Below are positions 23,602 through 35,578 of a stretch of 64,000 nt of DNA, in pieces. The stretch is from contig ML976681.1 of assembly GCA_010015655.1 (NCBI GenBank), positions 723,638-787,637 on the forward strand. The letters run 5' to 3'. Position numbers and translations under genes: made by a program. This DNA comes from Bimuria novae-zelandiae CBS 107.79 (lineage: Eukaryota; Ascomycota; Dothideomycetes; Pleosporales; Didymosphaeriaceae). A model generated the notes under the pieces. That model saw only the letters and a program-made list of their open reading frames with translations, had not been told where the DNA came from and searched no databases. Every line of letters begins with the position of its first letter. Within the stretch, counting starts at the first letter, position 1.

Positions 23602-24817
23602 AACGGTCGCAGCACAACCTTCGGTGCCTAGAATGGCACAATTATCTTCGCACAAGTACAAGCAACAATTACAGACAACGAGCAATACATAAAGGCATAT
23701 CTACGGTAACACGCAACTTTGCATCAGCGACTCGGCGCTCAATGGACGCGTTATTTTCACCTTACTCGGCACATACAAGGCAGGTTGACATTCTATATAG
23801 TTAATCGGCTATGGACATAAAGATGAGTGGGAGGAACCTGTTTCTACGCTTATGCTATCGCGTCTTGTAAGACGCTTTTCGCCCTCTCTGTTTTTCGGGC
23901 GCGTGTACTGGACACGCTCTAGGATACACGGGAAAGGTGGGGTTTAATGACTTTGGACGGACGCATCACATCAACATTTTAGGCCACGACCGGCGTTTTT
24001 TTTTTTTTTTTGCGATGGCTCCTAGTACCCCTGATGGAGTTCTGGGAGAACTTGGGTCAGGGAAAGATTGGGAATGGGGAGGGTTAATTGGTGGGGATAA
24101 CGAGGGGGATGCGTTGGAAGGGGATCATGTGTACTATAGATGAGTGATGTGCAATAAGGAATCGAGGATATCAGGTCATGATCTCTTAGTAGATAGTGTG
24201 CGATGCTAGATGTGTTAGAATGGTGAAGAGAGAGGCTCCTGCAACTTGAGGAGCGAAAGGGAAGCTTTCAAATGTAGTTGTTCCGAAGGAGGAACACGGC
24301 TGAAATAGTTGAGTAGCAGCGAGCGAGTGTGGTTAAGTGCACGTCTATGTTTCGGTGAAGCATCGGGAAATATCGCATAGAGCTCTATACCCAAATGTTC
24401 AAAGCATCGTTTATATCTTGAGTAGATTGAGAGAATTTCAATGCGATTTGTGAAGTGTGGTGCACTATATAGACGACGCGTGATTGGCTCTAGCCGCAGC
24501 CGTTGTAAAACTGCTTGGCGACGCCGAATGACCGCGTACGTGCTGCATCATTCGTGGCGCAGGCTTCCATCAACGCTTGTACACATTTCTCTTCGGCCGT
24601 ACTTTCATTTTCCCATCGCCTTTCTTCCTGCATCTTGCGCACAGCCGACGAAAATAGGCACAGGGTGCCGCTTTTACGTGTTTCACCATCTCTCTTACAC
24701 GACTCTCGCCTACGTCCAAGTCCGTTCGCGTGCGTGCTGGCTCCACGGTTTCTCCGTTTGCGTTACGCTCGCAGCTTCCCACCGCCTCTCGATAGTCCGT
24801 CGCCCTAATCGCCGCAG
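23602..24817. other. Intergenic region
   Basis: This stretch has a homopolymer T-run near 23997-24011 and a purine-rich stretch after it. The open frame at 24441-25037 (plus) runs into the next gene in another frame and is a shadow. It presumably holds the terminator of the kinase gene and the promoter of the FKBP fusion. Confidence 0.5.
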
Positions 24818-26415
24818 ATGGCGCGCTTCACTACACTCTGCGCGCTGCCGCTCTCGCTACTTCTCTCCCTTGCCACCGCCCAGGGCCTCGGCATCGAAAC
24901 AACCAAAGCAGTCGAATGCACAAGAAAGACGCAGGAAGGCGACAAGATCACTGTCAATTACAAGGGGACATTGGAAAGTGATGGGTCACAGTTTGATTCG
25001 AGCTACGACCGTGGAATCCCCTTTGAGTTTACACTAGGGGCAGGGCAGGTGATTGCAGGATGGGATCAGGGTCTGATCGGGATGTGCATCGGGGAGGGGA
25101 GGAAACTGACCATTCCACCAAGCTTGGGGTATGGCAGCTCTGGGAGTGGACCGATTCCTCCCTCATCGACTCTCATCTTCGACACCGAGCTACTCGGCAT
25201 CTATGGCGTCAAGGCGGACCCTGATAAACCACCTCAACAACCACCTCCCGAGCGTCCCACCATCGCACGCCCTGGCGAATCTTCTCAGCCTACCAAGAAA
25301 CCCGCCGACGACGCGTCGTCCCCTGTTCCCACCGCTATCACCACACCATCCTCGTCTGAAAATCCTCCCTCACAATCGGCTGCTGCTGCCGCTCAGCCAG
25401 CGACGACCACGTCTTCAAAGGCTAGCCCAATGGACACAGACGAGAGCGAGAACGGCGAGTGCCATTTGCTGGGTCCTTATGCACTGATCGTTCAGGGCGC
25501 ATTGGGGCTGTTGGCTGTATCCTCGTTGGTCTTCAAGAGATGGCGCGAGTCACCCCGCCGTCCGCTCAAGATCTGGTTCTTCGACGTTTCAAAGCAGGTA
25601 GTAGGATCTGTTCTGCTGCACCTGGCCAACATCCTCATGTCTATGCTTTCCTCGGGGAAGTTTGACGTGGCTGCGAACACCAAAGCCACTCCGCAATACG
25701 CAGGACAGGACGACGACGGCAACACGCCGAACCCCTGCTCGTTTTACCTGCTCAACCTTGCCATCGACGTATGTATCTTCACTGTGGCTAGTTGATCAAC
25801 AGCTAACTTAAACAGACTACCATCGGCATCCCAATTCTCGTACTGCTGCTCAAGGTCCTCCACCGGGCCTTCCTCCTCACCCCAATGGCGAACCCTCCCG
25901 AATCGATCCGGTCCGGAAACTACGGTCACCCGCCACGCGCCACCTGGTGGCTCAAGCAGTCGGTCATCTACTTCCTGGGTCTCCTGGGCATGAAGCTCTG
26001 CGTCTTCTTCATCTTCCAACTGCTGCCCTGGATCGCATGGGTCGGCGACTGGGCGCTGCGCTGGACCGAGGGCAGCGAGGCGCTCCAGATTCTGTTCGTC
26101 ATGTTCGTCTTCCCGTTGATCATGAATGCGCTTCAGTACTGGATCATCGACGGGTTCATCAAGGACCCTGCCGGTGGCGAAGGCCAGTACACGATGGCTG
26201 CTGGCGAGGAAAGCGACGACGAGAGCGATGATGAGTGGCTTGGGCGGCGGAGACAGGGACGGGATGATGAGGTGGACAGGGAGGTCGAGGAGGCTGGAAT
26301 CACACCGCTGAAAGAAGCGAATCCGACGGTTGTTTCTGTGCGCGGCAGAGAGTATGATCCGCACCTGGGTGGAGCAGGTACTAGTCGGGACGGACGAAAA
26401 GAGCGGAGTGAATGA
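24818..26415 (+). CDS. ER FKBP prolyl isomerase fused to STIMATE-like membrane protein
   Basis: Exons 24818-25768 and 25816-26415 encode 516 residues. Residues 1-20 form a signal peptide. Residues 35-130 form an FKBP domain with the usual pocket residues ([34 protein letters not shown]), as in secretory-pathway FKBP2. A Pro/Ser/Thr-rich linker (about 135-210) leads without a stop into [18 protein letters not shown] and then a STIMATE/YPL162C-type region with helices from about 222 onward and the diagnostic [14 protein letters not shown]. Further helices ([39 protein letters not shown]) and an acidic tail follow. STIMATE in animals supports STIM1 at ER-plasma membrane contacts; the yeast homologue is vacuolar. 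The fused reading frame is continuous within exon 1. Whether two proteins are made is unknown. Confidence 0.9.
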
Positions 26416-26671
26416 GTGTGATTTTGGTTCTTGTATACATTTATTTATTTCGCGTCAGGTACCGGACATATCACTAGACGCGGTTGATATTGAGTTTATT
26501 AGTCAGGTAGTTCTCGTGTTTACTTCACTTGGTCTGGAAGGACTCGCAGTCTCTTTCATAGAAGGACATGGGTTGAATTCCGCTGCATTTCGACAATCTT
26601 CCATGTTGTTTGATTTTATACTCTTCGCATCCCTTCCATGTTGCTTGAGGTCATGCATCCCGGTTCCTATA
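26416..26671. other. Flank of the Tc1/mariner insertion
   Basis: AT-rich 3' flank of the fusion gene, ending in the TA dinucleotide (26670-26671) at which the element inserted. Confidence 0.5.
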
Positions 26672-26751
26672 CGGAGGTGCCTTTCAAAAGTCCTTGCCCA
26701 CCTTGGCGAGCAGGGGTATACGCCACATTCCGAATTTAGACATATGTCCGA

Positions 26752-28085
26752 TTATCTAAGTCTATGGAGATTCCTGCCCTCCTTGTACTCGTTGCCCCCT
26801 TCTAGCTCAATGATCTTCTTTATATGGACAGGAATACGCTCAATCCAAGCCTGTATCTTCTCCTGAGGTAGATCTCGCCAGCACTGCTCCCATGCACGGA
26901 CAGCCTCTGCTCTACTCTTTGGCGCGCCTTTCATTGTAGTAGCTCTCTTCATCCATGGCCAGCAAGGCTCAATAGCGTTTAGGTCAGGAGAGTTGCCACA
27001 CCAGAGCAACTTTGTAACATCATGGATGCTATATATATAGCTCTGGACATGATGATCATGAGAGGGCGCTTTATCTTCTTGTACAACAGTGTCTGGCCGC
27101 TCTATTTTGCACACCTTTGCAAAAGGTATTAGCTTTGGAAGTAGCACAGACGTCTGGTACCGATACCAATCAATACCTGAGCCTCTGCCTCGGCTGACCT
27201 TTCCTGTCTTCTTATTCCAAGTCCATTGAGGTTGTCGTCCAGGCTTGTTACGTAGATCAAGGCGACGCATTCCAGTTTCAAGCTCCCATTGCGCCTTCAT
27301 GATAGGCTCTAGCTCTTGATTTAGCTCCTCAATTCGAGCAGCAGCAGTCTCCTTCTCCTTCTTTGTTTCTGGTGCCCAACAATGACATGGGCCTTTCTTA
27401 TCGTACGAAAAGCACCCCCAGAACATGAACTCAGAGTATCCCTTCCACCTCTCACGAATACAACTTCGAACAAATGCCTCATCAGCCTTCCGCCATATCC
27501 TATATCCTCCACGCCTATGCAGGAGAACTACAGACGTTTCATCAGACCAGATAACATTCTTCCAGTCCTCAATTGTCCAGTGTTCATGCTGTAGNNNNNN
27601 NNNNNNNNNNNNNNNNNNNNNNNNNNNNNNNNNNNNNNNNNNNNNNNNNNNNNNNNNNNNNNNNNNNNNNNNNNNNNNNNNNNNNNNNNNNNNNNNNNNN
27701 NNNNNNNNNNNNNNNNNNNNNNNNNNNNNNNNNNNNNNNNNNNNNNNNNNNNNNNNNNNNNNNNNNNNNNNNNNNNNNNNNNNNNNNNNNNNNNNNNNNN
27801 NNNNNNNNNNNNNNNNNNNNNNNNNNNNNNNNNNNNNNNNNNNNNNNNNNNNNNNNNNNNNNNNNNNNNNNNNNNNNNNNNNNNNNNNNNNNNNNNNNNN
27901 NNNNNNNNNNNNNNNNNNNNNNNNNNNNNNNNNNNNNNNNNNNNNNNNNNNNNNNNNNNNNNNNCGAATATTGAGTTAATTGTCCGCTTTGAAATCCCTG
28001 TTAGGCCAGTGATCTCGTCATTTGGCTTGCCAGTAGCCTTAAGAGTAATTATTAAAGCTCGAGTAGCAAGATCGTGAGGAGGCAT
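26752..28085 (-). CDS. Tc1-like transposase (interrupted by assembly gap)
   Basis: The N-terminus MPPHDLATRALIITLK opens a helix-turn-helix DNA-binding region (PNDEITGLTGISKRTI). After 370 unknown bases the frame resumes and shows the first catalytic Asp in WSDETSV, the second in VVQEDKAPSHDH and the final acidic residue in SPDLNAIEPCW, so a DDE/D triad is visible. It ends at 26752. The gap length (370) may be an estimate, because the two sides are not in one frame across it as written. Every visible part is open, consistent with a functional enzyme if the missing part is intact. Confidence 0.85.
27595..27964. other. Assembly gap (run of N)
   Basis: 370 consecutive undetermined bases inside the transposase gene. 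The element is probably repeated in the genome, which would explain why the assembler failed here. Confidence 0.99.
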
Positions 28086-28568
28086 AGCAAAGACTGTATC
28101 AATTAGAGAGCAAGTAGTATAGAGCAATGTTGTGAGCTTGAGAAGCAAAGGCCACGTCAGCTCGGAGATGCTTCTGAATTCGGAATGTGGCGTATACCCC
28201 TGCTCGCCAAGGTGGGCAAGGACTTTTGAAAGGCACCTCCGTACATGCTGTTTGATATACACTCAAGCTAACATGCAGAGTCGCCTCCGCATAGGGTCCA
28301 GGCACGCGGCGACTGGGATTGGCGATGTTGCACAACAGCCAAGGACCGGGGAGGGGCGGAAGGCCGAGCTGAGGACGCGTTACAGGATGGGTCGAAACGA
28401 CTCATGACTCGACACTCGAAGTGCCTCTGCGCCTAGGGCACCAGACCCCATTGAAGCTGCAAGCAGACAGAGCTGAGGGTGCAGATGTCCAGTCTCCCGC
28501 GTCTTGTGATCGGCCCGCCAAGGAGCTAGAGGTGAGTGGGAACGTCACTCGACAACGCGTCCAGGAAC

Positions 28569-30448
28569 ATGTCGACGGCGGAATCGGTCGTGCGCTGGCT
28601 CGCAGGTTCAAAGTCGCGAGCTCCCCCGGATGCGCTCTTGCATCCCGCCGATGTGTTTCCGCTCCCGACCCTCTCCAATCCTCCGTCATCCACCGCCTCG
28701 GACGTAGACAGCGACGCCCCCCACAACGTAGCGTCCCTGGTTCGTCCTCCGACCCCTAAGATTATGGAGGACCAGCAGGCCCAGATCCACGCACGAAGAC
28801 GCTCCTCCTCGCTCGCCGGCGCCACTGGGCCTTCTCCACACGCAGGCCGCAAGCATCGAAGGCGCAAATCGGACCACATTCTAGAAGAGGGGGAAGACGG
28901 CTCGTCTGGCAGCGACTCCGATTGCTCCGGGAGGACGGGGAGCGACGACTCCGAGCTGGGCAACATGAGTGCCGACGGCCTCCAGGACGACGAGGAGACG
29001 GGCCTCACCGGGCGGGAGCGGCGGCGGAGGCGGCGCAGGAAGAGGCGGAACACGCTCCTTGATCAGCGCATCGTCCCCAACGACGATAGCATCTCCAAAG
29101 AGGAGGAGAAGATTGCGAATCAGAACTTGATACAGTCGATGCTGATAAACGCGCTTCTCATTGGGCTATGGTGGGCTTCTCCGGAACATTGACCACTGCA
29201 CGAGCTAATTGCAGCAGGTACCTCTTTTCTATCTCCATTTCCGTGTACAACAAGTGGATGTTCAAGGAAGAGAAGGGCGACGGCGAAACCGAAAACATTT
29301 TTCCCTTTCCGCTCTTCACAACCTGTCTGCACATGGTGGTCCAGTTTACGCTCGCATCGCTCGTTCTGTTTCTGATACCCTCGCTCCGACCGCGACACGA
29401 TTCCCTCAATCCTCATGCTTCCGGCACCCGCGACGAGCCGGTCGATCCGAAGAAGCCACTCATGACGAAGTGGTTCTACTTGTCGCGCATTGGTCCCTGT
29501 GGCGCAGCGACCGGCATGGACATTGGTCTGGGCAATTTGAGCTTGAAGTTCATCACATTGACCTTTTTCAGTGAGTTCTCCAGCCCTATGGGGTTTATCT
29601 ATGCTAATTGACTTTCAGCCATGTGTAAATCGTCTGCGCTCGGTTTCGTCCTCGTCTTTGCCTTCCTCTTCGGATTGGAGCAGATCTCGTGGCGGTTGAT
29701 TGCCATCATCACCGTCATGACGCTGGGCGTGATCATGATGGTCGCCGGCGAAACCTCGTTCCACGTCAAAGGCTTCATCCTCGTCATGTCCTCTGCCTGC
29801 TCCTCCGGCTTCCGCTGGTCTCTCACCCAAATCCTCCTGCTCCGCAACCCCGCGACCGCCAACCCGTTCTCTTCGATATTTTTCCTAGCCCCAGTCATGT
29901 TTCTTAGCATCCTCGTTTTAGCGATACCCGTGGAAGGATTCCCCGCCCTCATCGAGGGGCTTGCAAGACTGTTTGAAATGAAAGGCTCGCTGCTGGGCAT
30001 AGGCATCCTCCTTTTCCCGGGAACCCTCGCGTTTCTGATGACGGCATCTGAGTTCGCTCTGCTGAAGCGCACCAGTGTCGTTACGCTCAGCATCTGCGGC
30101 ATCTTCAAGGAGGTTGTGACGATTACAACGGCCAATCTCGTTTTCCACGACCCCCTTACCCCGATCAATCTCACGGGCTTGGTCGTCACCATCTGCAGCA
30201 TTGCGGCGTACAATTACTTCAAGATCAAGAAGATGCGAAACGAAGCCAGGATCAATGCGCATCTCGCGGCGCAGGACCTCTATGCACCGGTTGATACTCA
30301 TGATCCGGATCTAGCGAGAGTCAGTCAACCAGCGCTCAGATCTATCCGCACGAGTCTGAGTGCGGGGCCTAAGGCTAGCGCGGAACGAGTGGCGACGGAC
30401 AGCCCATCGAGAGCGTCGCCGGTTAAGCGGCCGGAAGATTTGGAGTAG
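28569..30448 (+). CDS. SLC35-type (triose-phosphate/nucleotide-sugar) transporter
   Basis: Exons 28569-29170, 29218-29570 and 29619-30448 encode 594 residues. The first 190 residues are a charged, Ser/Arg-rich cytosolic tail (KHRRRKSDH, RERRRRRRRKRR). The transporter domain then starts at LIGLWYLFSISISVYNKWMF and contains the conserved GMDIGLGNLSLKFITLTFFTMCKSS, with about ten hydrophobic helices up to LVVTICSIAAYNYFKIKK. The family (human SLC35C2, yeast YML038C) resides in Golgi/ER membranes and exchanges nucleotide sugars or phosphorylated sugars; the substrate is not predictable. The start is the ATG at 28569 (MSTAESVVRW). Confidence 0.92.
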
Positions 30449-31144
30449 AATGGATACATTGGAGATGTTGAGCGTAGCTTTGGCGCGTTTGGGTAGCTTG
30501 CATATATGGCATTTATTGGCGTTATACATTTACTGTGCGCTTTTACGTGGGTGAAGGGGCGATATACCTTAGCGACATGTGCGTTGCCCTGATATGGATT
30601 CTCTTTTTTTTTTTGGGTCGGGATATATGCGTGTATGTATACTAGATATAAGAATATGAAGCTGCTATGAGCGGTATACAATGAGTACCCATTCCATTCC
30701 ATCGCCCGCATGTCTGCTTCCTGGGGCTCACTCCCCGGCATCGGATCTTGAAGATGATTAAGTGTGTCCCGCACGCAATTCGAGCGAACATGTGGCTTCA
30801 CTCATGAAAGCAAACTTTAGGAAGGTCGTAGTGCTCATCTGACCGCGCGCAGCACTGCTTACGACCCGCTTGCGTCCCATTGGCGAAGGAGACCCTGCAC
30901 ACTCGCTTGCATCCCGGCGTGGTGGCAGGGGTGCGGTCTATTCCGTCATCAACAGCTGCCTCCACGTGCTGCGGCCCCTCGTGTTGGTATTACCAACACA
31001 GCTCACGCAACTGTGCTCGTTGTTCTCCTCCAACTGTGAGCGTTCATCTTGTCCGTGTGTAACACAGTTTCCTCCATCCATTCGTGTATTCCGCGTAGCG
31101 TGAGGAAACCATTGAGTGTGTCTACCTACGGTGTTTGTGAGACG
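30449..31144. other. Intergenic region
   Basis: This is the 3' flank of the transporter and the promoter of the b561-type gene. A T-run lies near 30602-30614. No gene was seen. Confidence 0.5.
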
Positions 31145-32063
31145 ATGGCGTCTGCGACAGGTATTCCCGAGAGTGTGAACGGGAGGCTGCTGGCAGGGGA
31201 GGACGAGCCGTTGTTGGGGCGGAGAGGGGATGCGGCACAGGGAGACGGAGATAGCATTTTGAAGAATTTGTGGTTGGGTGAGTACCCTTTACAATCTGTT
31301 GGCTCTCTCTTTGTATCCTGGTTATACTGGAAGAGGTGGAATATGGGGTGATGGGTGTGATGGGGAGGAAAGCTAATGAGTGAGTATGTAGGTACCGCGC
31401 CCCTCGCTCAAGCAGGTATCTGGATCCTCGCCGCCATCGTCTGGGGCGCGATATTCTCGCACGACCTCATCTTCTTCTCGGCGCATCCGGTACGTCCTCC
31501 CTCCTCCCCCAAACCAACAGCCTGATACTGACCCTCCTCCCTCCCTTCAGCTCCTCAACTCCGCCGGACTACTGTTAGTCACCCAAGCCGCCCTCATCCT
31601 CCAACCCACCCACACCCCTGCCCAAAAGCGCACCGGCACACACCTCCACGCTGCCTTGCACCTTTTCGGCCTCTCCGCCCTCCTCGCTGGCCTCGTCATC
31701 ATCGAGATCAACAAAGCCGGTCCCGGACACGAGCACTTCGCATCCCCGCACGCCATCCTCGGACTTATCTTCTACATCGCCATCTTCCTGCAGGCTGTCG
31801 TCGGGGTGACGCAGTACTACACGCCCAGCGTGTATGGCGGGGAGGAGAAAGCGAAGAAAGTGTGGAAGTACCATCGCGCTGCGGGGTATGTGATTGCGAC
31901 GGTGGGGCTGGCGACTGTGTGCGCGGCGAGTTGGACGACGTATAGTTTGAACGTGGCGCATGTGCAGCATTGGGCGGTTATTACGGCGAGTGTGTTGGTG
32001 CTGCTAGGTGTGGTGCCGAGGATTAGGCTGCAGAAGTTGGGGCTGAAGAGGGGGGAGTCGTAG
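31145..32063 (+). CDS. Cytochrome b561-type membrane protein
   Basis: Exons 31145-31277, 31392-31489 and 31551-32063 encode 247 residues. Six hydrophobic segments are visible: GIWILAAIVWGAIF, LLNSAGLLLVTQAAL, HLFGLSALLAGLVII, HAILGLIFYIAIFLQAVVG, GYVIATVGLATVCAA and WAVITASVLVLLGV. Histidines placed in or near the helices (HLHAALHLFG, FASPHAILG, KYHRAAGY) are candidate haem ligands as in the b561 core. Such proteins carry transmembrane electron transfer, often from ascorbate to ferric iron; the donor and acceptor here are unknown. The N-terminal 45 residues are hydrophilic. Confidence 0.85.
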
Positions 32064-32929
32064 GAGGGATTATAAAGAGTAAGTGTGGTATACGATGTGA
32101 GGCATGGATGATGGTAGTTTCGACGGATTCGTCAAGCGTAGCAGAGGTGATTTGGTGCGAGCAGATGTATACGAGCGACGCGGGTATTTTCGCAGGGAGT
32201 GTTGTGGGCGTTGGTGGGAGGGGGTTGCATTTGTGGCGTATGTCGGTATCTCCTGTCCTCGGTATCGTTGGACTCAGTTCTCGTTATCTCTGCGTGCGCA
32301 CGCTCTGCTCGAGCGCTTGCTTGGGCTGCTTCCGAAGGTCACGCATTTTCTCTAATGGTGTATCTGCTAAATTGCACGTAGTTCTCTTCATGAAGATGAA
32401 AGGACGTTCGCAAAGGTGTGCAGGAGCCGTCGTTACCCATGCGCGCGCATCTTGTGAAAGGCTCATTTGACAGGAGAGTGACAGACCCAGATGAGGACGG
32501 TTAGTTGATTGAAAAAGGTAAAACCCGATAACTGTGGTATCAACTTTGCTATGAGGTTTTGCAAAATTAGCTAGATCTGTGCTGGACGAAGTGATCATGC
32601 AGGCGGTCCCAACAGAAGGGTCATTGTAGCTAGTATGATACAAGGGTTTGAGAGCACGATACCAATAGTTGAGAATAAAGAGAACCCCTGGGTTCCGTCC
32701 AGCAGTGTCCCCACACATCGCCGTCACGGCGTACCACTCGTCCAGATATATATCCGCCAGATGACCTGAAATTTCTGGAAGGGAAACAGCGTGAAAAGAA
32801 GATAGCCTCGTGCAGGACAGTGTACGCAGTTCTTTCCCCACCATGCTTGAATAGCCGCACACGCGAGGCAGCAGCGTCGCGATGGCTGTGAACTCGAATC
32901 TGCATCGGAGAAGTCCCAGCGAGAGCGGC
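32064..32929. other. Intergenic, no gene seen
   Basis: Overlapping open frames on both strands (32104-32470 plus, 32284-32961 minus) have no domain and mutually contradict one another. I treat them as non-coding. Confidence 0.4.
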
Positions 32930-35578
32930 TTACATCTTGCTGCTCGGCCAGGCCAAATCATCAGCAGAGCCGATCCTCGTATATCCGGATCTTCGATAAC
33001 GACGCGGCGATGAGTAACTCCTTAGATCGGTTCCCTGCACCGTACTACCAAAGTCCGGGTTGAAATCCTCTCTGTGAACACGTTGCCTACGAGGTAGCTC
33101 GGGGAGTTCTTTATCTCTGACATCGCCGGGGCGTTTCAATGCTACGCGTTCAGGGTCCGTGACGTTCAGGACGCCGAGGCATTCTCCGGGTGCGGTGATG
33201 GGGACGCCGAGCCTATTCTGTGACCATGTGCCTAGACTGAGGGCTTCGTGGCCGAGACGCTGTAGGTGGAGGTACGAATTGTTCTCCCATTCGAGCCTAC
33301 TGTATGATAGCTCCTTATTTTAGTTGTTGGTGAAGGTCTTGGCGAGGGCGGCGACTATGTATTCGAGAAAGGCGGCGATGATCATAAGGAATAGGCCGAC
33401 AAAGATGATGATGAAGACGCCGAGAACGCTGAAGGAATAGTGTGCTGAGCTTCGGACTTTATAGTGAAGTGCCAGAGGTGCTATACGCATTCGTGAAGCG
33501 GCGGAACGTCCTCACTTGGTTCCGGCACATCCTCTCACAAAGTCCAGGGACTTTGTCACTCTCACAATCGGTGCGGTTGAGGTACCAAGGTCCCATTTGT
33601 GACGCTTGGGCTAGGTTTGATTGAAATGATGACATTGAAGCCTGACACGTGAACTCTACCTCTCGCTTCCACTGATCTCGAGGAAGGGCACCCCACTGGA
33701 CACCGTCGTCCAAGGTAGATCTGGCAAGTACGGCAGGCAATCCCGCGGCGTTGTAGAAGTTGTCAGGCTTCACGATCGTGAGTTGATTCGTCGCTATGTA
33801 ACCTAGAAATACTCTCAGATCATCCGGGTGAGGCCATATTGCCGCAATTTCTTCAACTCCATTTTCATTGGGCCCCATACCGAATAAGTTAAAGCACTGC
33901 CGTTGCCCCGCTGTTTGTCTGGGGTTGCAAAACCATTGCTGCGAAGCACAGCCAATGACGGTTGCTGCATTCTTTGACATGTAGTAGGTTTGACCTTGCA
34001 ATTTATACTGGTTATCTGCAAGGAACCAAGGGTCTTCGGACCTTGTATAATACCGCACATCAGTCACGTCGAGGTATAGCAAAGTAACGAGCGCGTCTGT
34101 GCGGTTCAGTGCCTCGATTAGAGACGATGTGGAGTAAGGAAGGATCAGTTTAGCACTGCATATCGACAATGCCGCCTTTCTCGAAAATCAAACAAACCTG
34201 TTTTTAACATAATTTCAAAAGCACTGTTCTCCACACGGAATTATATTGCAAATACACTCCACCCTTAAGATAATGGCAGAGCAATACCAGCGGAAATAAG
34301 AAAAATGAAAGGCTAGTGGGACATACCGAGTCTTGTAGTCCGTTCGTAAACCTGTTAATTGCCCCGAGAGATCTGTCAAAGGTAGGTCCATGGGTCCGAA
34401 CTCTCTCTCAACGGTAGCAAATAGAGAGTGGAATCGTTCAAATAACTGGAAAAGTTTGTATCCTGTATACCACTATAACTTTATGCTGTGTATTGTATCC
34501 ACGTGTAACAAGGGGGGCGCAGTGCTGCTTTATGCGAATAAGAAATCTTGGCTCTGCATTGATGCCAATATCCTTCTAGCTATCTAGATAGCCAGTGTCG
34601 ACAAGGATGTTGTTAGATTTACTCTGGCATATATTTTCTCCAAACGGACAATCGGCATCGTTATCAACGGTGTAGAAGAGTCGCGGTCTTATGTATTCCT
34701 GACACCTAGGCTGACCTTCCTCATAACCTTGATAACATTCAAGGGCATTTTCAGATAACTGAGCAATGCTTTGTTCCGGTAGCTCACATAAGCTTCTGGA
34801 AGGTGGGCGTAACCCTGGTAAATGTTGTCGCATTTGTGGCCAAGAAGTCGAACTTCATTGGATCGATTCGTCGTAACACGAGATGAGAAAACACTTAGAG
34901 AACAGTTTAAGGCGTGATAAAGATAGATCTAAGTATCTCAGTCGCTGACCTGCAATGGCGACGCATGCCGAGAGAAGAGATGAAATCGTGAGGATTAGCT
35001 GGAGGCGTAGTAGAGGCCTCCGAGCCCCATTTATCCAAGCAATCAGGACATAGAAAGTCTCGTGAGCAGCTTCCGGTGCTGTCCTTACGTTCTGTAGTAT
35101 TGCCTGTTGATATTAGAGGCCATCTTGGGAAGACTCCGTAGAGAAGAAACTGTGCAGCAGAAATCGGACAATCTTCCACAAACTCTTTCCAGCAACGCCC
35201 AATTAGATTGCTAGAAATGCGATCAGTAAGCCTCCACTTTCGCGCCCAAGTGTTTGTGTAGCACCATGGATCGGTCCGTCCACGCGGTTGATCCAAAATC
35301 CAGTGTAGACGTCGTTTTCGAGAGGCTGAAGTCCCAAGTCGTTATTCATATTGAGAAATAAGCCAATATATCAAATCGAAAAAAGATAGTCGGCGCTCAC
35401 GTACACCCGTCAGGACCGGAGTAACTATGTTGGGATAGCCTAGTCCCAGCAGGTTCTCCTTTGGCGTGCAGCTTGTACGACCACAACTCAACAACCTAAC
35501 CAACTTTTCCCGTTTCAGCCTTGCATCGCATGCCGGAGCTGCTGAGGGATGCAGCCAGCCAACCAGCATGTTCGACAT
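32930..35578 (-). pseudogene. Broken multi-exon membrane protein gene of unknown function
   Basis: Pieces of one large protein lie in order on the minus strand: 35342-35578; 34907-35296 (Cys-rich, WARKWRLTDRISS); 34576-34833; a short exon with GPMDLPLTDLSGQL near 34390; 33459-34169 (DPWFLADNQYKLQGQTYYM, CASQQWFC); a strong helix YSFSVLGVFIIIFVGLFLMI near 33350-33430; and a hydrophilic tail to 32930. Two breaks are visible. The frame shifts just after NAYSTS (near 33480), where the helix should follow directly. A TAA (33320-33322) follows TNN in the loop before KELSYSRLEW. I recall similar large extracellular-plus-TM proteins as common but uncharacterised in dothideomycetes, from memory of the pattern only. 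If the breaks are sequencing errors, this is an ordinary gene. Confidence 0.55.

Larger units (their letters stand above)
26672..28241. mobile_element. Tc1/mariner transposon, well preserved
   Basis: Terminal inverted repeats of about 69 bp begin CGGAGGTGCCTTTCAAAAGT at both ends and differ at one position (a T/C near the inner end). A TA dinucleotide flanks each end (26670-26671 and 28242-28243), the expected Tc1/mariner target duplication. A transposase gene lies inside on the minus strand. Base composition is normal and no stop codons interrupt the visible parts, so the element shows no RIP and is likely a recent insertion. The assembly gap lies inside it. Confidence 0.93.

Noticed and set aside
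24441..25037. 198-codon plus-strand open frame over the start of the FKBP fusion gene
   Set aside because: It overlaps the signal peptide and FKBP exon in another frame, is Arg/Ser-rich and has no domain.
32104..32961. Open frames on both strands after the b561 gene
   Set aside because: They contradict each other, lack domains, and the plus frame reads through probable 3' UTR.
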